NCBI GenBank assembly: GCA_003024985.2
Contig: PXIH01S0002054.1
DNA from: Euperipatoides rowelli
Lineage: Eukaryota; Onychophora; Udeonychophora; Euonychophora; Peripatopsidae
Length of the DNA: 13,123 nucleotides
Direction: 5' to 3' (one strand)
In this document: positions 1 to 8,050 of the stretch, piece after piece
Layout: every line of letters begins with the position of its first letter
How positions within the stretch are numbered: position 1 is the stretch's first letter
The notes under the pieces: generated by a model
What the model saw: the letters and a program-made list of their open reading frames with translations, nothing else
Database searches by the model: none
What the model was told of the DNA's origin: nothing
Program-made: the position numbers and the translations under genes

Positions 1-110
1 AAATATTTAGAAATTAGGAATGCGTCTACTAATTATCGGTAATTTAGTCTGGAATTGGCGGCCACTTGGAAGGAGATCCATGAACGGGAATTGTTCGGAT
101 AAGATGTAGC
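1..110 (+). repeat. Fragment of a dispersed repeat, also at 10858-10965
   Basis: The first 50 bases match 10860-10910 closely, sharing the block TCTRCTAATTATCRGTAATT. Both copies then run into a GGCCA-YYTTGG-type segment (near 58-70 and 10919-10930). The family is also seen in inverted orientation at 11413-11465 and, in part, at 10729-10760. It has no coding potential, and the copy is cut by the window edge. The element class is not recognised. Confidence 0.6.
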
Positions 111-470
111 GCCATTGGCAGCTTGAAAATTTTTCTTTCTTAGTCTGTCAGAATAGTATTTGTTTTATTTAGTGTCAATTTCCTATCTTTATTGATGACT
201 TGTGGATTATAAATGTCCCGTGAGTATTTTGAATCTTTGTCGTTGTTAAATTTTTCCTGTTTGCAAATTTGTCTTGCTAATTTGTGTATATACTATGGTT
301 AATTAACGTTTAAATGAATCAGATAATCAGAAAGTACTCTTCCGCACTCTTCCAAAGATTTGTTACTTTTTCAAATACTTCAGAAGATCTCAAGTAATCA
401 GCAGCCAAGTTTCAATCCTATTAGCAGAATTAAATAGTCTTAAAAAAAAGATAAAAATGAGAAGAACTAA
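111..470. other. No gene seen; AT-rich sequence 5' of the non-LTR element
   Basis: No open frame or recognisable RNA was found. The stretch around 391-495 has a short open frame with a Leu/Lys-rich character that could be the degraded 5' part of the retrotransposon just downstream, but nothing identifies it. Confidence 0.4.
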
Positions 471-1156
471 AGCAGTGTTAATAAGAGTGCCCTAGAAACT
501 AAAACTTATAATATTAAAATTGTAACCACCGATAGAAGCCTCAATACTAACGTAAAAAGTGTACTTAGAAATCCAAAAAATATAATTAAAATAGAGAAGT
601 TACATGTCAATTACCTTCTTCCCAGTTTTTTCATCGCTAATGTTCGCTCTATTTATAACAAATTTGAAGCTTTTCAAGCTTATATTTTAGAAAATAATCC
701 TCAAATAATAATTTTAACAGAAACTTGGCTAAAAGTACAGGACACAGATGGCTTTGAGTTTAATGGCTACAAATGTTTTCACAGAGTCAGGAAGCGAGAC
801 GATCAAGTATGCGGATGTGGTGTATCAATCTACCTGAAAAATGAATTAACGATCTTATCAATTATATTCCCTGAACTTCATCAAGTGGAAGCAGTGTCAG
901 TTTCTTTTAGATCTAACAATCTACCGAGAGAGATCCCGTTTTTCAATATTATAGCTGTATACTCACCCCCGCTGATATACATGCATCAAAGTTAACTGAA
1001 TTTCTTTGTGATATGATAGACAAATCATACACGGTAAACATATTACTGCCGGTTGACTCATCGGATCATAATGTCATTTTTTTAAACCCAAGTTGGCAAT
1101 GTAAACTAAAAAAAAACAAAGAAGTTTTTTATTGTAGACCAAAAAAAACAGTCTAA
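471..1156 (+). pseudogene. AP-endonuclease domain remnant of the non-LTR element
   Basis: A frame without stops runs from 471 to 995. It contains the endonuclease N-terminal signature ANVRSIYNK (from about 636), then about 20 residues later ILTETWL with the catalytic Glu of the TETWL block. Downstream is a GCGVSIYL stretch (about 813-836) matching the family G-G-V-x-I-Y-hydrophobic strand, and IIAVYSPP near 950-970. A one-base shift at a run of C (968-970) moves the frame. It continues as ADIHASKLTEFL to a stop at 1154-1156 and includes SSDHNVIF (from 1058), the C-terminal catalytic S-D-H motif. The spacing between the shift and SDH is far shorter than in intact endonucleases, so roughly a third of the domain is deleted. 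No initiating Met is visible. Confidence 0.8.
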
Positions 1157-1157
1157 T

Positions 1158-2592
1158 TACGACAGTCTCGAAAACAAGTTATCAAATTTTGACTGGAATG
1201 TCATTTTTCTCCAAAATGATATTAACGTTATAGCTAAATCATTTGTCAACACTGTGAAGTTTTGTATGAAAAGAGCCTCCCTTTAGAAAAAAAGTCAAGA
1301 AATTCAAACGACCATTGTAGATTCAACGAAAAGATAAGTGCACTAATTAAAGAGAGGAATAAAACATTATCAATACTAATAAAAAAATGTGTTTCAATGG
1401 CAAAGAGAAGTGAATTCACAAGAGAAATATCAAGTTTAATTCAAGGCTCATATGACTATCAGCAAGCAATTAAAAAATTCACTGGAAAAATAAATACTAG
1501 AGATAATTTGTGCTTCCAAGGTAAATCGACAGTTCAAACTTTTGAAGAAACTGGCATCTCCCTTCAGGAAATTGCAAATTCCATTCAACGCCTTGACTGT
1601 GAGAATCTCCCTGCCTACTTGTCTGGTTTACCTATTAAGCAAGTTGAGGAATATTGGATATGTGAGCAACTGTTAAAACTCCCGGTAAGAAAATGCATGT
1701 CTCTTGATGGCTTTCCGGATCTTATTATCATACACTTTGCTTATTACTTATGTAATCCTATTACTCGTCTCATCAATCTTTCTTTAGACTTGGGTATTTG
1801 TCCAGATGTTTGAAAAGATGAATTAGTGGTCCCGATTCCTAAACTAAAAATTCCTTTGAATCCATCCCACATTAGACCCATATCAATTGTATCAACCATC
1901 TCTAAATTATGTGAAAAACATATTTACGAAATTTTACTAAGTGAAATACGCAATCATATTGTTGTGATGCAGTTTGGTGGTCTTCCAGCTAGATCCACTA
2001 CTCAGTACTTAGTTCATTATGTAACTGAAGCTTTGAAAGGTGTGGATGAGAGTGGCATCAAAGCTGTGACAATCATAACAGATTTCAGCAAGGCTTTTAA
2101 CTACATTGATTATACCATTTTCATTAAATCGTTGCTAGATATGACACCCTCGTCAAACATAGTGAAATGGATTACTTCTTTTCTATTTAATAATTCTCAA
2201 ATAATGAAAATACCAAATTCAGACTATAGTGATAGTTATACAAACACAAACNAAACACCTCAAGGATCGGTGTTGAGTGGTTTAATTTTTGCCATCACAA
2301 CCAATACAATTGCAGCTGATATTAATACAAAAATAAGTTTGTGGACGACATGTCGATCTTGTCCTTTGGAAACAGCGTCACTATTGAGGAAAATACTCAG
2401 AAAAATATGGATGTAATACTCAGAGATTCTTTAAGGTGTGATATGAACCTGATCCCTTCAAAGTCATGCTTCTTGTTACATGATTTTTCAAGATCTAACT
2501 TAAACATTAACTTATACATTCAAGGTGAAAAAATAAATAAAGTAAATCAATCAACAATATTAGGAATTGTCATCCAAGACAATTTTAAATGA
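1158..2592 (+). pseudogene. Linker and reverse transcriptase remnant of the non-LTR element
   Basis: A linker frame (1158-1285, DWNVIFL and nearby residues) gives way to the frame of 1262-1813, which carries the start of the RT fold, LPVRKCMSLDGFPDLI, followed by NPITRLINLSL. An in-frame TGA at 1811-1813 sits where the family has Trp. The same frame continues to about 2334 with VVPIPK, RPISIVSTISKLCEK, QFGGLPARSTTQYLV, the motif A block ITDFSKAFNYID (catalytic Asp codon 2081-2083) and the motif B block TPQGSVLSGLIF. A frameshift at about 2320-2334 separates this from motif C, KFVDDM (2335-2352, both catalytic Asp present). Lowercase n at 2252 falls just before motif B. The frame then runs to a TGA at 2590-2592. 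The catalytic residues survive, but the frame is broken, so this is a dead copy. Confidence 0.88.
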
Positions 2593-2877
2593 AATGCACA
2601 GGTTAATTCGATAATAACAAAAGCTCTCAAAATATTTTTTTCTAATTTATAGATTGAAAAAAAAGAGATAAGACCAGTGCTTGAATATGCTTGCCCGGTT
2701 TGGAACTCTAGTTTGACCCAAAAGCAAATTAATTCAACAGAAAGTATACAAAAAAGAATTTTAAGGATTATTGAACTTGATGACTGGAAGGAAGAAGGAA
2801 AAAGATTTCTGTTAAATTTAATCATGCTTTCTTTCATGATTTTAAAAACATTGCCCCTAACTCCTGTAGATCGATAA
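2593..2877 (+). pseudogene. RT thumb / C-terminal part of the non-LTR element
   Basis: This continues the same frame after the TGA at 2590-2592. There is a further in-frame TAG at 2650-2652, then IRPVLEYACPVWNSSLT and, about 10 residues on, ESIQKRILRII. Together these are the characteristic segment after the RT palm in many LINE ORF2 proteins. The gap between the TAG region and IRPVLEYACPVW is shorter than usual, which suggests a small deletion. The frame ends at a TAA at 2875-2877. Recognisable C-terminal residues (INTRNAINYLSHLYA) continue briefly in another frame to about 2950. Confidence 0.75.
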
Positions 2878-3160
2878 CAAAGATCAATACAAGAAATGCA
2901 ATAAATTATTTGTCCCATTTATACGCAAACCTATCCTATATTTTACCAAGTTATTGAATGAGTGAATTCTATTTTTTTTTTTTAGACTTCATAATTTGTC
3001 TGCATTCCTTTATGTCTATTAATCATTATTTGCAATCAATCATTATTTGACCTTTTGTAATCAAGTGTTATATCCTCTATTGTTGGGCCTAACTTTGAGT
3101 TTCCTAAATTCCAAATGTATTTTCTATTTTGTTTTTGTGAAATAAAACCCTATAATAAGA

Positions 3161-3480
3161 GATTGATGACCTGTTATTAAAATCACTCTTATTATTAAAG
3201 CCAATCGACAAAGTTATTGATGTAAGATTTTTAAAATTTGATCCATAAGAATGAAATTTGAAATCAGAAGTGAATCATTCTTAACTATGACGTGTAAAAG
3301 CTTTTATCGAAAATGAAATCTTTCAAATGCTAAGTGATTTCAGATTTGCTTTTTATAACATAAAAGACATGACAAGAATAAATTAAAAAAAATGTTTCTT
3401 TATTTAATAATTCCTATTATTGTTTAGTCTTTAATTGAATATTTTTCCACCTGATGAATTAATTAATAAAAGCTGTTACT
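3161..3480. other. No gene seen; AT-rich intronic sequence
   Basis: There is no open frame above noise, no splice-bounded exon compatible with the minus-strand gene, and no recognisable repeat. Homopolymer A and T runs are common. Confidence 0.45.
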
Positions 3481-4060
3481 GCACCTATAAGGAGTGGGCT
3501 AGAAAGCAGCAGAGGCATACCCAAGGGGGAAGGGTAGTCCCTGGAAACCACCATTAGAGAGGGGAGTGCCAACATTTTTTTTAGTGTGTGTGGGGGGGGG
3601 GGTAATGTGATAAATTTGTAATGTGAGAGAGGGGGGGCAGTGGCAAGATTACCTAGGTCAATAGTGACTTAAGGGGCCCCTAAGAGAGGGGGGGGGGGCA
3701 TCCATACAACCAAAAAAAAAGCTTAGCAAAATATTCACAACTATCCTTTTTGTTATTAAACGTCCATACAACCAAAAAAAAAAAGCTTATCAAAATATTG
3801 TATTTGTCAGTAATATTTCCGGCCACGCGAGGGTAACCAACACCTGGTATAACGGGCTATACAGTATACCAACCAAGTTATGGACAACACACTTTGGCTC
3901 GCACCTAGCCGCACAGAGCTTTACAGAACATCGCATGACATTACAACACAACTGTCCTTTTTGTTATTAAAATGTCCATACAAAAAAAAAAAGCTTATCA
4001 AAATATTTATAACTAAAATATAAACAAGGGATAGGAAGGGGGGGGGGGCAAGAGTAAGTT
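3481..4060 (+). repeat. G-run-rich segment with a three-copy short direct repeat
   Basis: Four long G runs occur, at about 3592-3602, 3631-3637, 3688-3698 and 4038-4048. A direct repeat whose core is TCCATACAACC, an A run and GCTTATCAAAATATT is present at 3700-3742 (partial), 3742-3800 and 3952-4014. The last two also share the lead-in CCTTTTTGTTATTAAA. A GC-richer spacer (3817-3950) separates copies 2 and 3. No coding potential was seen. The element class is unknown. It could be a non-autonomous element or an expanded local duplication. Confidence 0.7.
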
Positions 4061-4630
4061 AAGACTTGGGTAACAAGTTAACAACACATCATGGCACGTC
4101 ACTGGAACACAGCTTAACAAAGACTATCAAATATGAAACTTACCATTTAAAATTATTAGGATATATTTAAATTTAACTCTTATTTAATTATTAACTTAGA
4201 GCAAGAATATGCACTTAAAGGATGTGAATCTTATTCGTCCATTTAGAACTTGAAGACATTTACAGCTCTGAAATTGTCATTTTATGATTGAGATAAACTT
4301 TCTCATACTTTCCAGATAATCACAATACATTAACATTTACATTCTTGATTTTTCTGTTTCTATTTCCACATTTTATTAAAAAATAATGTAGTGTTTTACA
4401 TCTAAGTAACAAAAAAACAAACCTATCACAATAGAAATATATTAATAAAACGAAGCAGCACCCATATTACACTTAATGATATTTCATAATCCCAATATAT
4501 CAAGTGGAAATGAGCCAAAGCTTCTTCCTAAATTTTGAAATCCCATTTCATATTCAGTGCAAATAAATTTGTCATTCGAAGGGTAATTTATTTGATGATT
4601 AAAAATGTATGAAAATGTTTCTGATTTATA
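4061..4630. other. No gene seen; AT-rich intronic sequence
   Basis: No open frame, RNA gene or clear repeat was recognised before the minisatellite begins at about 4631. Confidence 0.45.
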
Positions 4631-5660
4631 CTAGATCACTATTGTCCCACTTAGGACACTAAAACAACTAATGTTCACTTAGGATGGAATTTACCCCTGA
4701 CCACTAGTGTTCACTTAAGATGACATTTACCCCTGACCATTAATGTTCACTTAGAATAAAATTTATCCCAGACGACTAATGTTCACTTAGGGTGACATTT
4801 ACCACAGACCACTAGTGTCCACTTAGCATGACATTCACCCCTGACCATTAATGTTTGCTTAAACAACTAATGTTCACTTAGGATATCATTTACCTAATGC
4901 TCACTTAGGATGAGATTTATCCCAGACCATTGGTGTCCTCTTAGAATGACATTTACCCCTGACTACTAGTGTTCACTTAGGATGACTTTAACTCAAACCA
5001 CTAATGTTGTTCACTTAGAATGACATTAACCCAAGACCACTAATGTTCACTTAGGATGACATTTATTCCAGACCACTAATGTTCATTTAGTATGACATTA
5101 ATCTAAGACCAATATTGTTCACTTAGGATGACATTTACCCCAGACCATAGTGTCCACTTAGGATAAAATTTACCAGATGACAAGTGTCCACTTAGTAAGA
5201 TCACTAGTGTCCACTTAAGATATTTATCCCAGACCACTAATGTCCAGTTAGGATGACATTTACCCCAGACCACTAGTGTCCACTTAGGATAAAATTTACC
5301 CAGATGACAAGTGTCTACTTAGAATGACATTTACCCCAGATCACTAGTATCCACTTAAGCTATTTATCCCAGACCACTATTGTCCAGTTAGGATGACATT
5401 TACCCCAGACCACCAGTGTCCACTTTGGATAACATTTTCTCAGACTACTAGTGTCTATTTAAGATGACATTTTCCTCAGACCATGAGTGTTCACTTATGA
5501 TATTTATCCCAGACCACTAGTTTCAATTCGTGATATTTATGTTAGACTGCTTGTGCACCCTTAAAATGACATTTATCAAAGACCACCAGACTCAGTAAGA
5601 CATTTACCCAGACCACTAAAGTCCACTTAGAAGATTTACCTGACCACCAGCGTCCACTTA
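4631..5660. repeat. Minisatellite, about 28 copies of a 36-bp unit
   Basis: The array is built from a unit read as CCACTAGTGTCCACTTAGG followed by ATGACATTTACCCCAGA (36 bp together). Copies are diverged by substitutions and small deletions. The unit includes a CACTAGTG palindrome in many copies. Within the array a larger block recurs: GGATAAAATTTACC at 5161 and at 5287 (126 bp apart), and CCAGTTAGGATGACATT near 5245 and 5385 (140 bp apart). This indicates duplication of multi-unit blocks. Stops occur in every frame, so it is not coding, although 36 is a multiple of three. It probably lies within an intron of the minus-strand gene, ending about 290 bp 3' of the exon at 5948-6041. Confidence 0.95.
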
Positions 5661-5947
5661 ATTAAAAATAATTCTTAATGATATTTACCTAAATTTTGTT
5701 AATCCCTTATCAATAACAGACTTAAAATTTTGACACAAAGAGAATATTTATCTATTCATTTTGCTAAAAGTTTTTTTTATGCTTTTCCACAATTTTTGAC
5801 AGACACTCATTGTGTCCAACCAAGCAAATCAGTATTGCATGTGCTTCATTGATATTTTCAATAGGATTAAATATAAATCATGTATGTTGTTATATTTTAT
5901 ATTTTAAAAATAGTTAGATGACAATAATTCGTTAAAAAAAAAATTAC
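5661..5947 (-). other. Start of the intron after the exon at 5948-6041
   Basis: The minus-strand donor CAG|GTAATT begins at 5947. No matching phase-0 acceptor with a coding exon was recognised to the left, down to position 1. The intron is therefore probably at least 5.9 kb and contains the minisatellite and the non-LTR element. Confidence 0.6.
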
Positions 5948-6041
5948 CTGTGATCCTATTTCCTGAAGTTTCTCCGACTGAGAGGTCAACATTTTCTCCA
6001 TCTCGGCTAACTTCTCCAAGTGTTCCTCTCCACTGCTCAGA
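5948..6041 (-). CDS. Internal exon of a coiled-coil protein (LL5/PHLDB-like candidate)
   Basis: This 94-bp minus-strand exon has acceptor TTGTTACAG just above 6041 and donor CAG|GTAATT at 5948/5947. Its first base completes a Ser codon with the AG left by the exon at 6167-6350. The remaining 31 codons begin LSSGEEHLEKLAEMEKML and end QEIGSQ at phase 0. The sequence is charged with hydrophobic residues at heptad-like spacing (LEKLAEMEKML), which suggests a coiled coil. In vertebrate LL5/PHLDB proteins a Ser-rich stretch is followed by a coiled coil with an EEMERLL-type motif. The order Ser-rich, then EMEKML, resembles that. The identification is from memory of the family and stays tentative. 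The splice structure itself is strong. Confidence 0.8.
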
Positions 6042-6166
6042 CTGTAACAATGAAATAATTTAGAAATTAAATACTCCAACAGCAGTGAAAAAATATTACA
6101 AAAAGAAAATATTATATGCAGTATATTTTCTAGATAAAAATGTTTTTTTTAAAAAAAATCTAGTAC
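6042..6166 (-). other. Short 125-bp intron
   Basis: On the minus strand it begins GTACTA (donor context ACAAG|GTACTA) and ends TTGTTACAG. It interrupts a Ser codon after its second base (AG|T). It contains an A8/T8 block at 6143-6158, next to the donor. At 125 bp it contrasts with the neighbouring introns of 4.7 kb and probably more than 5.9 kb. Confidence 0.85.
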
Positions 6167-6350
6167 CTTGTATCTCTATCAGATGGCGTCTCACTACTTG
6201 TTATGCTAGAGTCTTCTGATTCTAGACTATTAAGACTTTTACACTGAGCTTCACGGAGTTTACGTTCTTCCCATTGAGCACGTCCTTCTTCAGCGGCTTT
6301 TTTCTTTAACTCTGTCAAGCGCCGTCTCTGTTCTTCAATTATTGTGCCAC
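6167..6350 (-). CDS. Internal exon, charged helix plus Ser-rich linker (LL5/PHLDB-like candidate)
   Basis: This 184-bp minus-strand exon has acceptor AAATTCCAG above 6350 and donor AAG|GTACTA at 6167/6166. Its first two bases (GT) complete a Ser codon with the A left by the exon at 11055-11247. It then encodes a highly charged helix, GTIIEEQRRRLTELKKKAAE followed by EGRAQWEERKLREAQ. An acidic, Ser-rich linker (SLNSLESEDSSITSSETPSD) follows. It ends with two bases (AG) of a Ser codon completed in the exon at 5948-6041. The helix-then-Ser-rich order, and the EEQRRRLTELK and RAQWEE motifs, are what I associate with LL5/PHLDB proteins, which link the cell cortex to microtubule plus-ends and carry a C-terminal PH domain. 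That domain is not in this window. Other coiled-coil families cannot be excluded. Confidence 0.88.
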
Positions 6351-6698
6351 CTGGAATTTGAATAATAATAATAAATTTCAAATTCTCTAAAAACTAAATA
6401 AATTAAACAGATTTAAGAATACATATTTTTTAAATCATGGAATTAAGTGCAATAATTTTTCTTGACCAAGAATCAGATAATGACATCATGTGTCACATGG
6501 CATTTTTTACTCAATACTACACCTTGTATAATTTAGCCTACAAACAGCGATTTGGTCACATGATATTCAGTACTAAAAAAATGTTTACTAATACGTAGAG
6601 ATTATAGCACTTGTAATTATAGGTGAACTATCAAATCGCTTATAGACGTTTGCCATATTTTTTTCTAATTACCTTAATAAAAATATTTCGAAATCGCT

Positions 6699-6954
6699 GT
6701 GATGTATTAAGATCACAAGAAATAATGATGTCTCAAGAAAGACAATCATAGACCTTATACAATATACTTTCATGAGTTAGAACAATTACTTCCTTGTGTG
6801 AAATATATTAAATTAGTCGAGCTCTGTTTGAACTGAGTTAATTTTAGCAAGTAGCTAAGATTGCATCTTGCTAACTATTAAAGTTGTAGTTTAGTAATCA
6901 TTTAAATATGATTGGAATACCTCATTTATTTTCATTATGTATGAAGACATAACA
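6699..6954 (+). mobile_element. Probable LTR of a Ty3/gypsy-like retrotransposon (plus orientation)
   Basis: It begins TGTGATGTATTAAGATCACA and ends ATAACA, giving the usual TG...CA ends over 256 bp. A gypsy-type primer binding site follows a few bases later (6961). The first 89 bases recur in inverted orientation at 6977-7077, which fixes the left boundary at TGTGAYG. The right boundary is inferred from the TG...CA rule and the PBS, not from a second full copy. No target-site duplication was seen. Confidence 0.6.
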
Positions 6955-6960
6955 GGAAAA

Positions 6961-6976
6961 TTGGCGACGAGGATGA
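6961..6976 (+). other. Candidate primer binding site of the LTR element
   Basis: TTGGCGACGAGGATGA resembles the sequence that commonly follows the 5' LTR in metazoan Ty3/gypsy elements. It lies six bases after the proposed LTR end. The element breaks off immediately afterwards, at a junction with an inverted LTR fragment. The tRNA primer is not assigned. Confidence 0.5.
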
Positions 6977-7077
6977 GATTGTTCTAACTCTTGAAAGTAT
7001 ATCATTGTATAATGTAGAATGTAGATGATTGTCTTTTTTTGAGACGTCATTATTTCTTGTGATCTTAATACGTCACA
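6977..7077 (-). mobile_element. Inverted 5' part of an LTR (start of the 3' LTR of a minus-strand element)
   Basis: Read on the minus strand from 7077, this begins TGTGACGTATTAAGATCACA. It matches the start of the plus-strand LTR at 6699 for about 90-100 bp with a few indels. On the minus strand it lies 14 bases after the stop codon of the pol tail at 7092-7217, exactly where a 3' LTR should start. Similarity stops at 6977, next to the plus-strand PBS. Confidence 0.7.
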
Positions 7078-7091
7078 ACTATTCCATTACT

Positions 7092-7217
7092 TTAAGAAAC
7101 ATTTAAATGGTCCCGTGGTCTTCTTATGCGGATTGAATGTTGTGGTGCCGGGTCTTCTTCTGGTACATGGGGGACCGGTGCCGGGTATTCTTCTGGTACA
7201 TGAGAAACCGCCTTCAA
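7092..7217 (-). pseudogene. C-terminal tail of a gypsy-like pol, minus strand, with a duplicated 11-residue unit
   Basis: The minus strand reads SHVPEEYPAPV-PHVPEEDPAP, then QHSIRIRRPRDHLNVS and a TAA at 7092-7094. A proline-rich, acidic tail ending in an RIRRPxxHL-type motif is typical of the extreme C-terminus of Ty3/gypsy pol after the integrase. The 33-bp segment 7144-7176 is repeated in tandem at 7177-7209, in frame, doubling an 11-residue unit. The same tail occurs once on the plus strand at 7964-8050. Upstream pol sequence is missing: beyond about 7230 the DNA changes to an unrelated LTR-like repeat. This is a dead fragment. Confidence 0.7.
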
Positions 7218-7228
7218 AAAATAAGATC

Positions 7229-7381
7229 AGTTTAGTGTTTGATGGTGAACGTGTGCGACTGTCATCCATGCTGTTGCCATATTATGTTATTATTAGTTTA
7301 ATTGAGTTGTTGGTTAATAAAGCATATCAAAATAAAAACGTCTATTGCGCATGTTATTTATTACCACAGTAGTACACTACA
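7229..7381 (+). mobile_element. 3' part of a second LTR type
   Basis: This segment is about 80-85% identical by eye to 7521-7681. Both contain GATGGTGAACGTGTG, GAGTTGTTG, a TTAATAAAGCATAT polyadenylation-like signal and TTATTACCACARTAGTAC, and both end CTACA. Similarity stops exactly after CTACA in both, as expected for an LTR 3' end. The left side is broken at about 7229 against the inverted pol tail. Confidence 0.65.
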
Positions 7382-7681
7382 TGTCAGGCAGGGTGGTAGT
7401 CAAACCAGCCCGATACAGACACTTTGGCAGGGGAGAGACTTATTTTAATGTGAAGGTGTGACATATGCACCAGTGTGGCATCATAGGAATAGAATCAGTG
7501 TTGCATGTTGGGTATGAACTAGTTTAGTTCTTGATGGTGAACGTGTGTGACTGTGATCAATCCTGTTGCCACATTGTTAGTTATTATTAGTTTAGTTGAG
7601 TTGTTGCTTAATAAAGCATATAAAAATAAGAATGTCTATTCAGATTGTGCATGTAATTTATTACCACAATAGTACGCTACA
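7382..7681 (+). mobile_element. Second LTR, apparently full length (about 300 bp)
   Basis: It starts TGTCAGGCAGGG directly after the preceding LTR end and finishes TACGCTACA at 7681, again TG...CA. Its 3' half repeats 7229-7381. It contains AATAAA near 7610. A pol fragment begins just after it, at about 7716, instead of a primer binding site, so the internal region between LTR and pol is deleted or rearranged. Confidence 0.55.
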
Positions 7682-7715
7682 GTCCACTTGCGATCCTACC
7701 ACAGAAATGATTTAA

Positions 7716-8050
7716 GAACAAATTCGATTCAGACAAAACATCCTAACAAAAACCTTCAGCAAAGGTTTCCAAACCAAGTGGATCGAAGGTAAAATGACTA
7801 ACATCTTATCCCCAGTCACATTCACCGTGCTACTAAAAGACGGGTTGGGAAACAAATCAACTCTTCATTTCTAAAAACGGACCCTGACCCACAAGTTAAT
7901 GTATCAAAAAGGCAGCAAAAAAATGAGACTACCTCAATAATATATCCCCCTACTACAAAGACCACCATGGCAGTCCCCCATGTACCAGAAGAAGACTCAG
8001 CACCATGACATTCAACCTGCATCAGAAGACAACTGATTTTCCTTATAATT
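7716..8050 (+). pseudogene. Integrase C-terminus and tail of a gypsy-like pol, plus strand
   Basis: From 7716 the frame reads EQIRFRQNILTKTFSKGFQ and then KWIEGKMTNILSPVTFTVLLKDG (split here at residue 19). The KW-x-x-G ... LSPVTFTV pattern is that of the GPY/F module at the end of Ty3/gypsy integrases, where KWxxGxI is followed by a GPVSY/F-like strand. A stop after LHF and a one-base shift near 7870 lead into LKTDPDPQVNVSKRQQ. Next comes a Pro/Thr-rich stretch, then AVPHVPEEDSAP, an in-frame TGA at 8006-8008 and HSTCIRRQLIF. The HVPEED tail is the same as the minus-strand tail at 7092-7217, here with one copy of the 11-residue unit. No 3' LTR is recognisable after it. Confidence 0.75.

Larger units (their letters stand above)
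471..3160 (+). mobile_element. Degenerate non-LTR (LINE-type) retrotransposon
   Basis: The order is an AP-endonuclease domain (471-1156), a linker (about 1158-1290), reverse transcriptase with its main motifs in order (1262-2592) and a thumb/C-terminal segment (2593-2877). An AT-rich 3' tail follows with AATAAA-type sequence near 3140-3150 (GAAATAAAACCC). This is the usual ORF2 architecture of Jockey/CR1/L2-like elements. Coding is interrupted by frameshifts near 968-970, between 1156 and 1290, and near 2320-2334. In-frame stops lie at 1811-1813, 2590-2592 and 2650-2652. Apparent internal deletions lie near 1020-1050 and 2640-2670. No target-site duplication could be defined, so both ends are approximate. 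The copy cannot move by itself and probably sits in the long intron 3' of the exon at 5948-6041. Confidence 0.85.

Noticed and set aside
1262-1813. Separate 183-residue gene
   Set aside because: It is only the N-terminal portion of the RT region of the LINE. The Met at 1262 lies inside the linker, and the same frame continues after the TGA at 1811-1813.
2547-2918. 123-codon open frame on the minus strand
   Set aside because: It is antisense to the RT C-terminal segment, whose motifs (RPVLEYACPVW, IQKR) are clear on the plus strand.
3817-3950. Possible tRNA or tRNA-derived SINE head in the GC-richer spacer
   Set aside because: No A-box/B-box spacing or cloverleaf could be built from it by eye.
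4631-5660. CRISPR-like array, because the unit is 36 bp
   Set aside because: There are no unique spacers: the units are directly contiguous and diverged. The context is a eukaryotic intron with no cas genes.
6143-6158. T8A8 palindrome, and a similar T9A10 at 8113-8131
   Set aside because: Low-complexity homopolymer junctions are expected in AT-rich DNA, and no terminator or regulatory role can be supported.
6699-7077. MITE with about 90-bp terminal inverted repeats
   Set aside because: The TG...CA ends, the gypsy-type primer binding site at 6961 and the adjacent pol tail fit two opposed LTRs better than a DNA transposon.
7087-7269. 60-codon minus-strand frame rich in CTRRRPGT
   Set aside because: It overlaps the pol tail in a different frame. 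The frame with HVPEED and RIRRP, which matches the plus-strand tail copy, is the meaningful one.
7115-7372. 85-codon plus-strand open frame
   Set aside because: It is antisense to the gypsy pol tail and runs on into LTR sequence. The minus-strand reading explains the repeat and the composition.
7822-8022. 66-codon minus-strand open frame with a hydrophobic stretch
   Set aside because: It is a shadow of the plus-strand integrase end (KW..G, LSPVTFTV), so no membrane protein is called.
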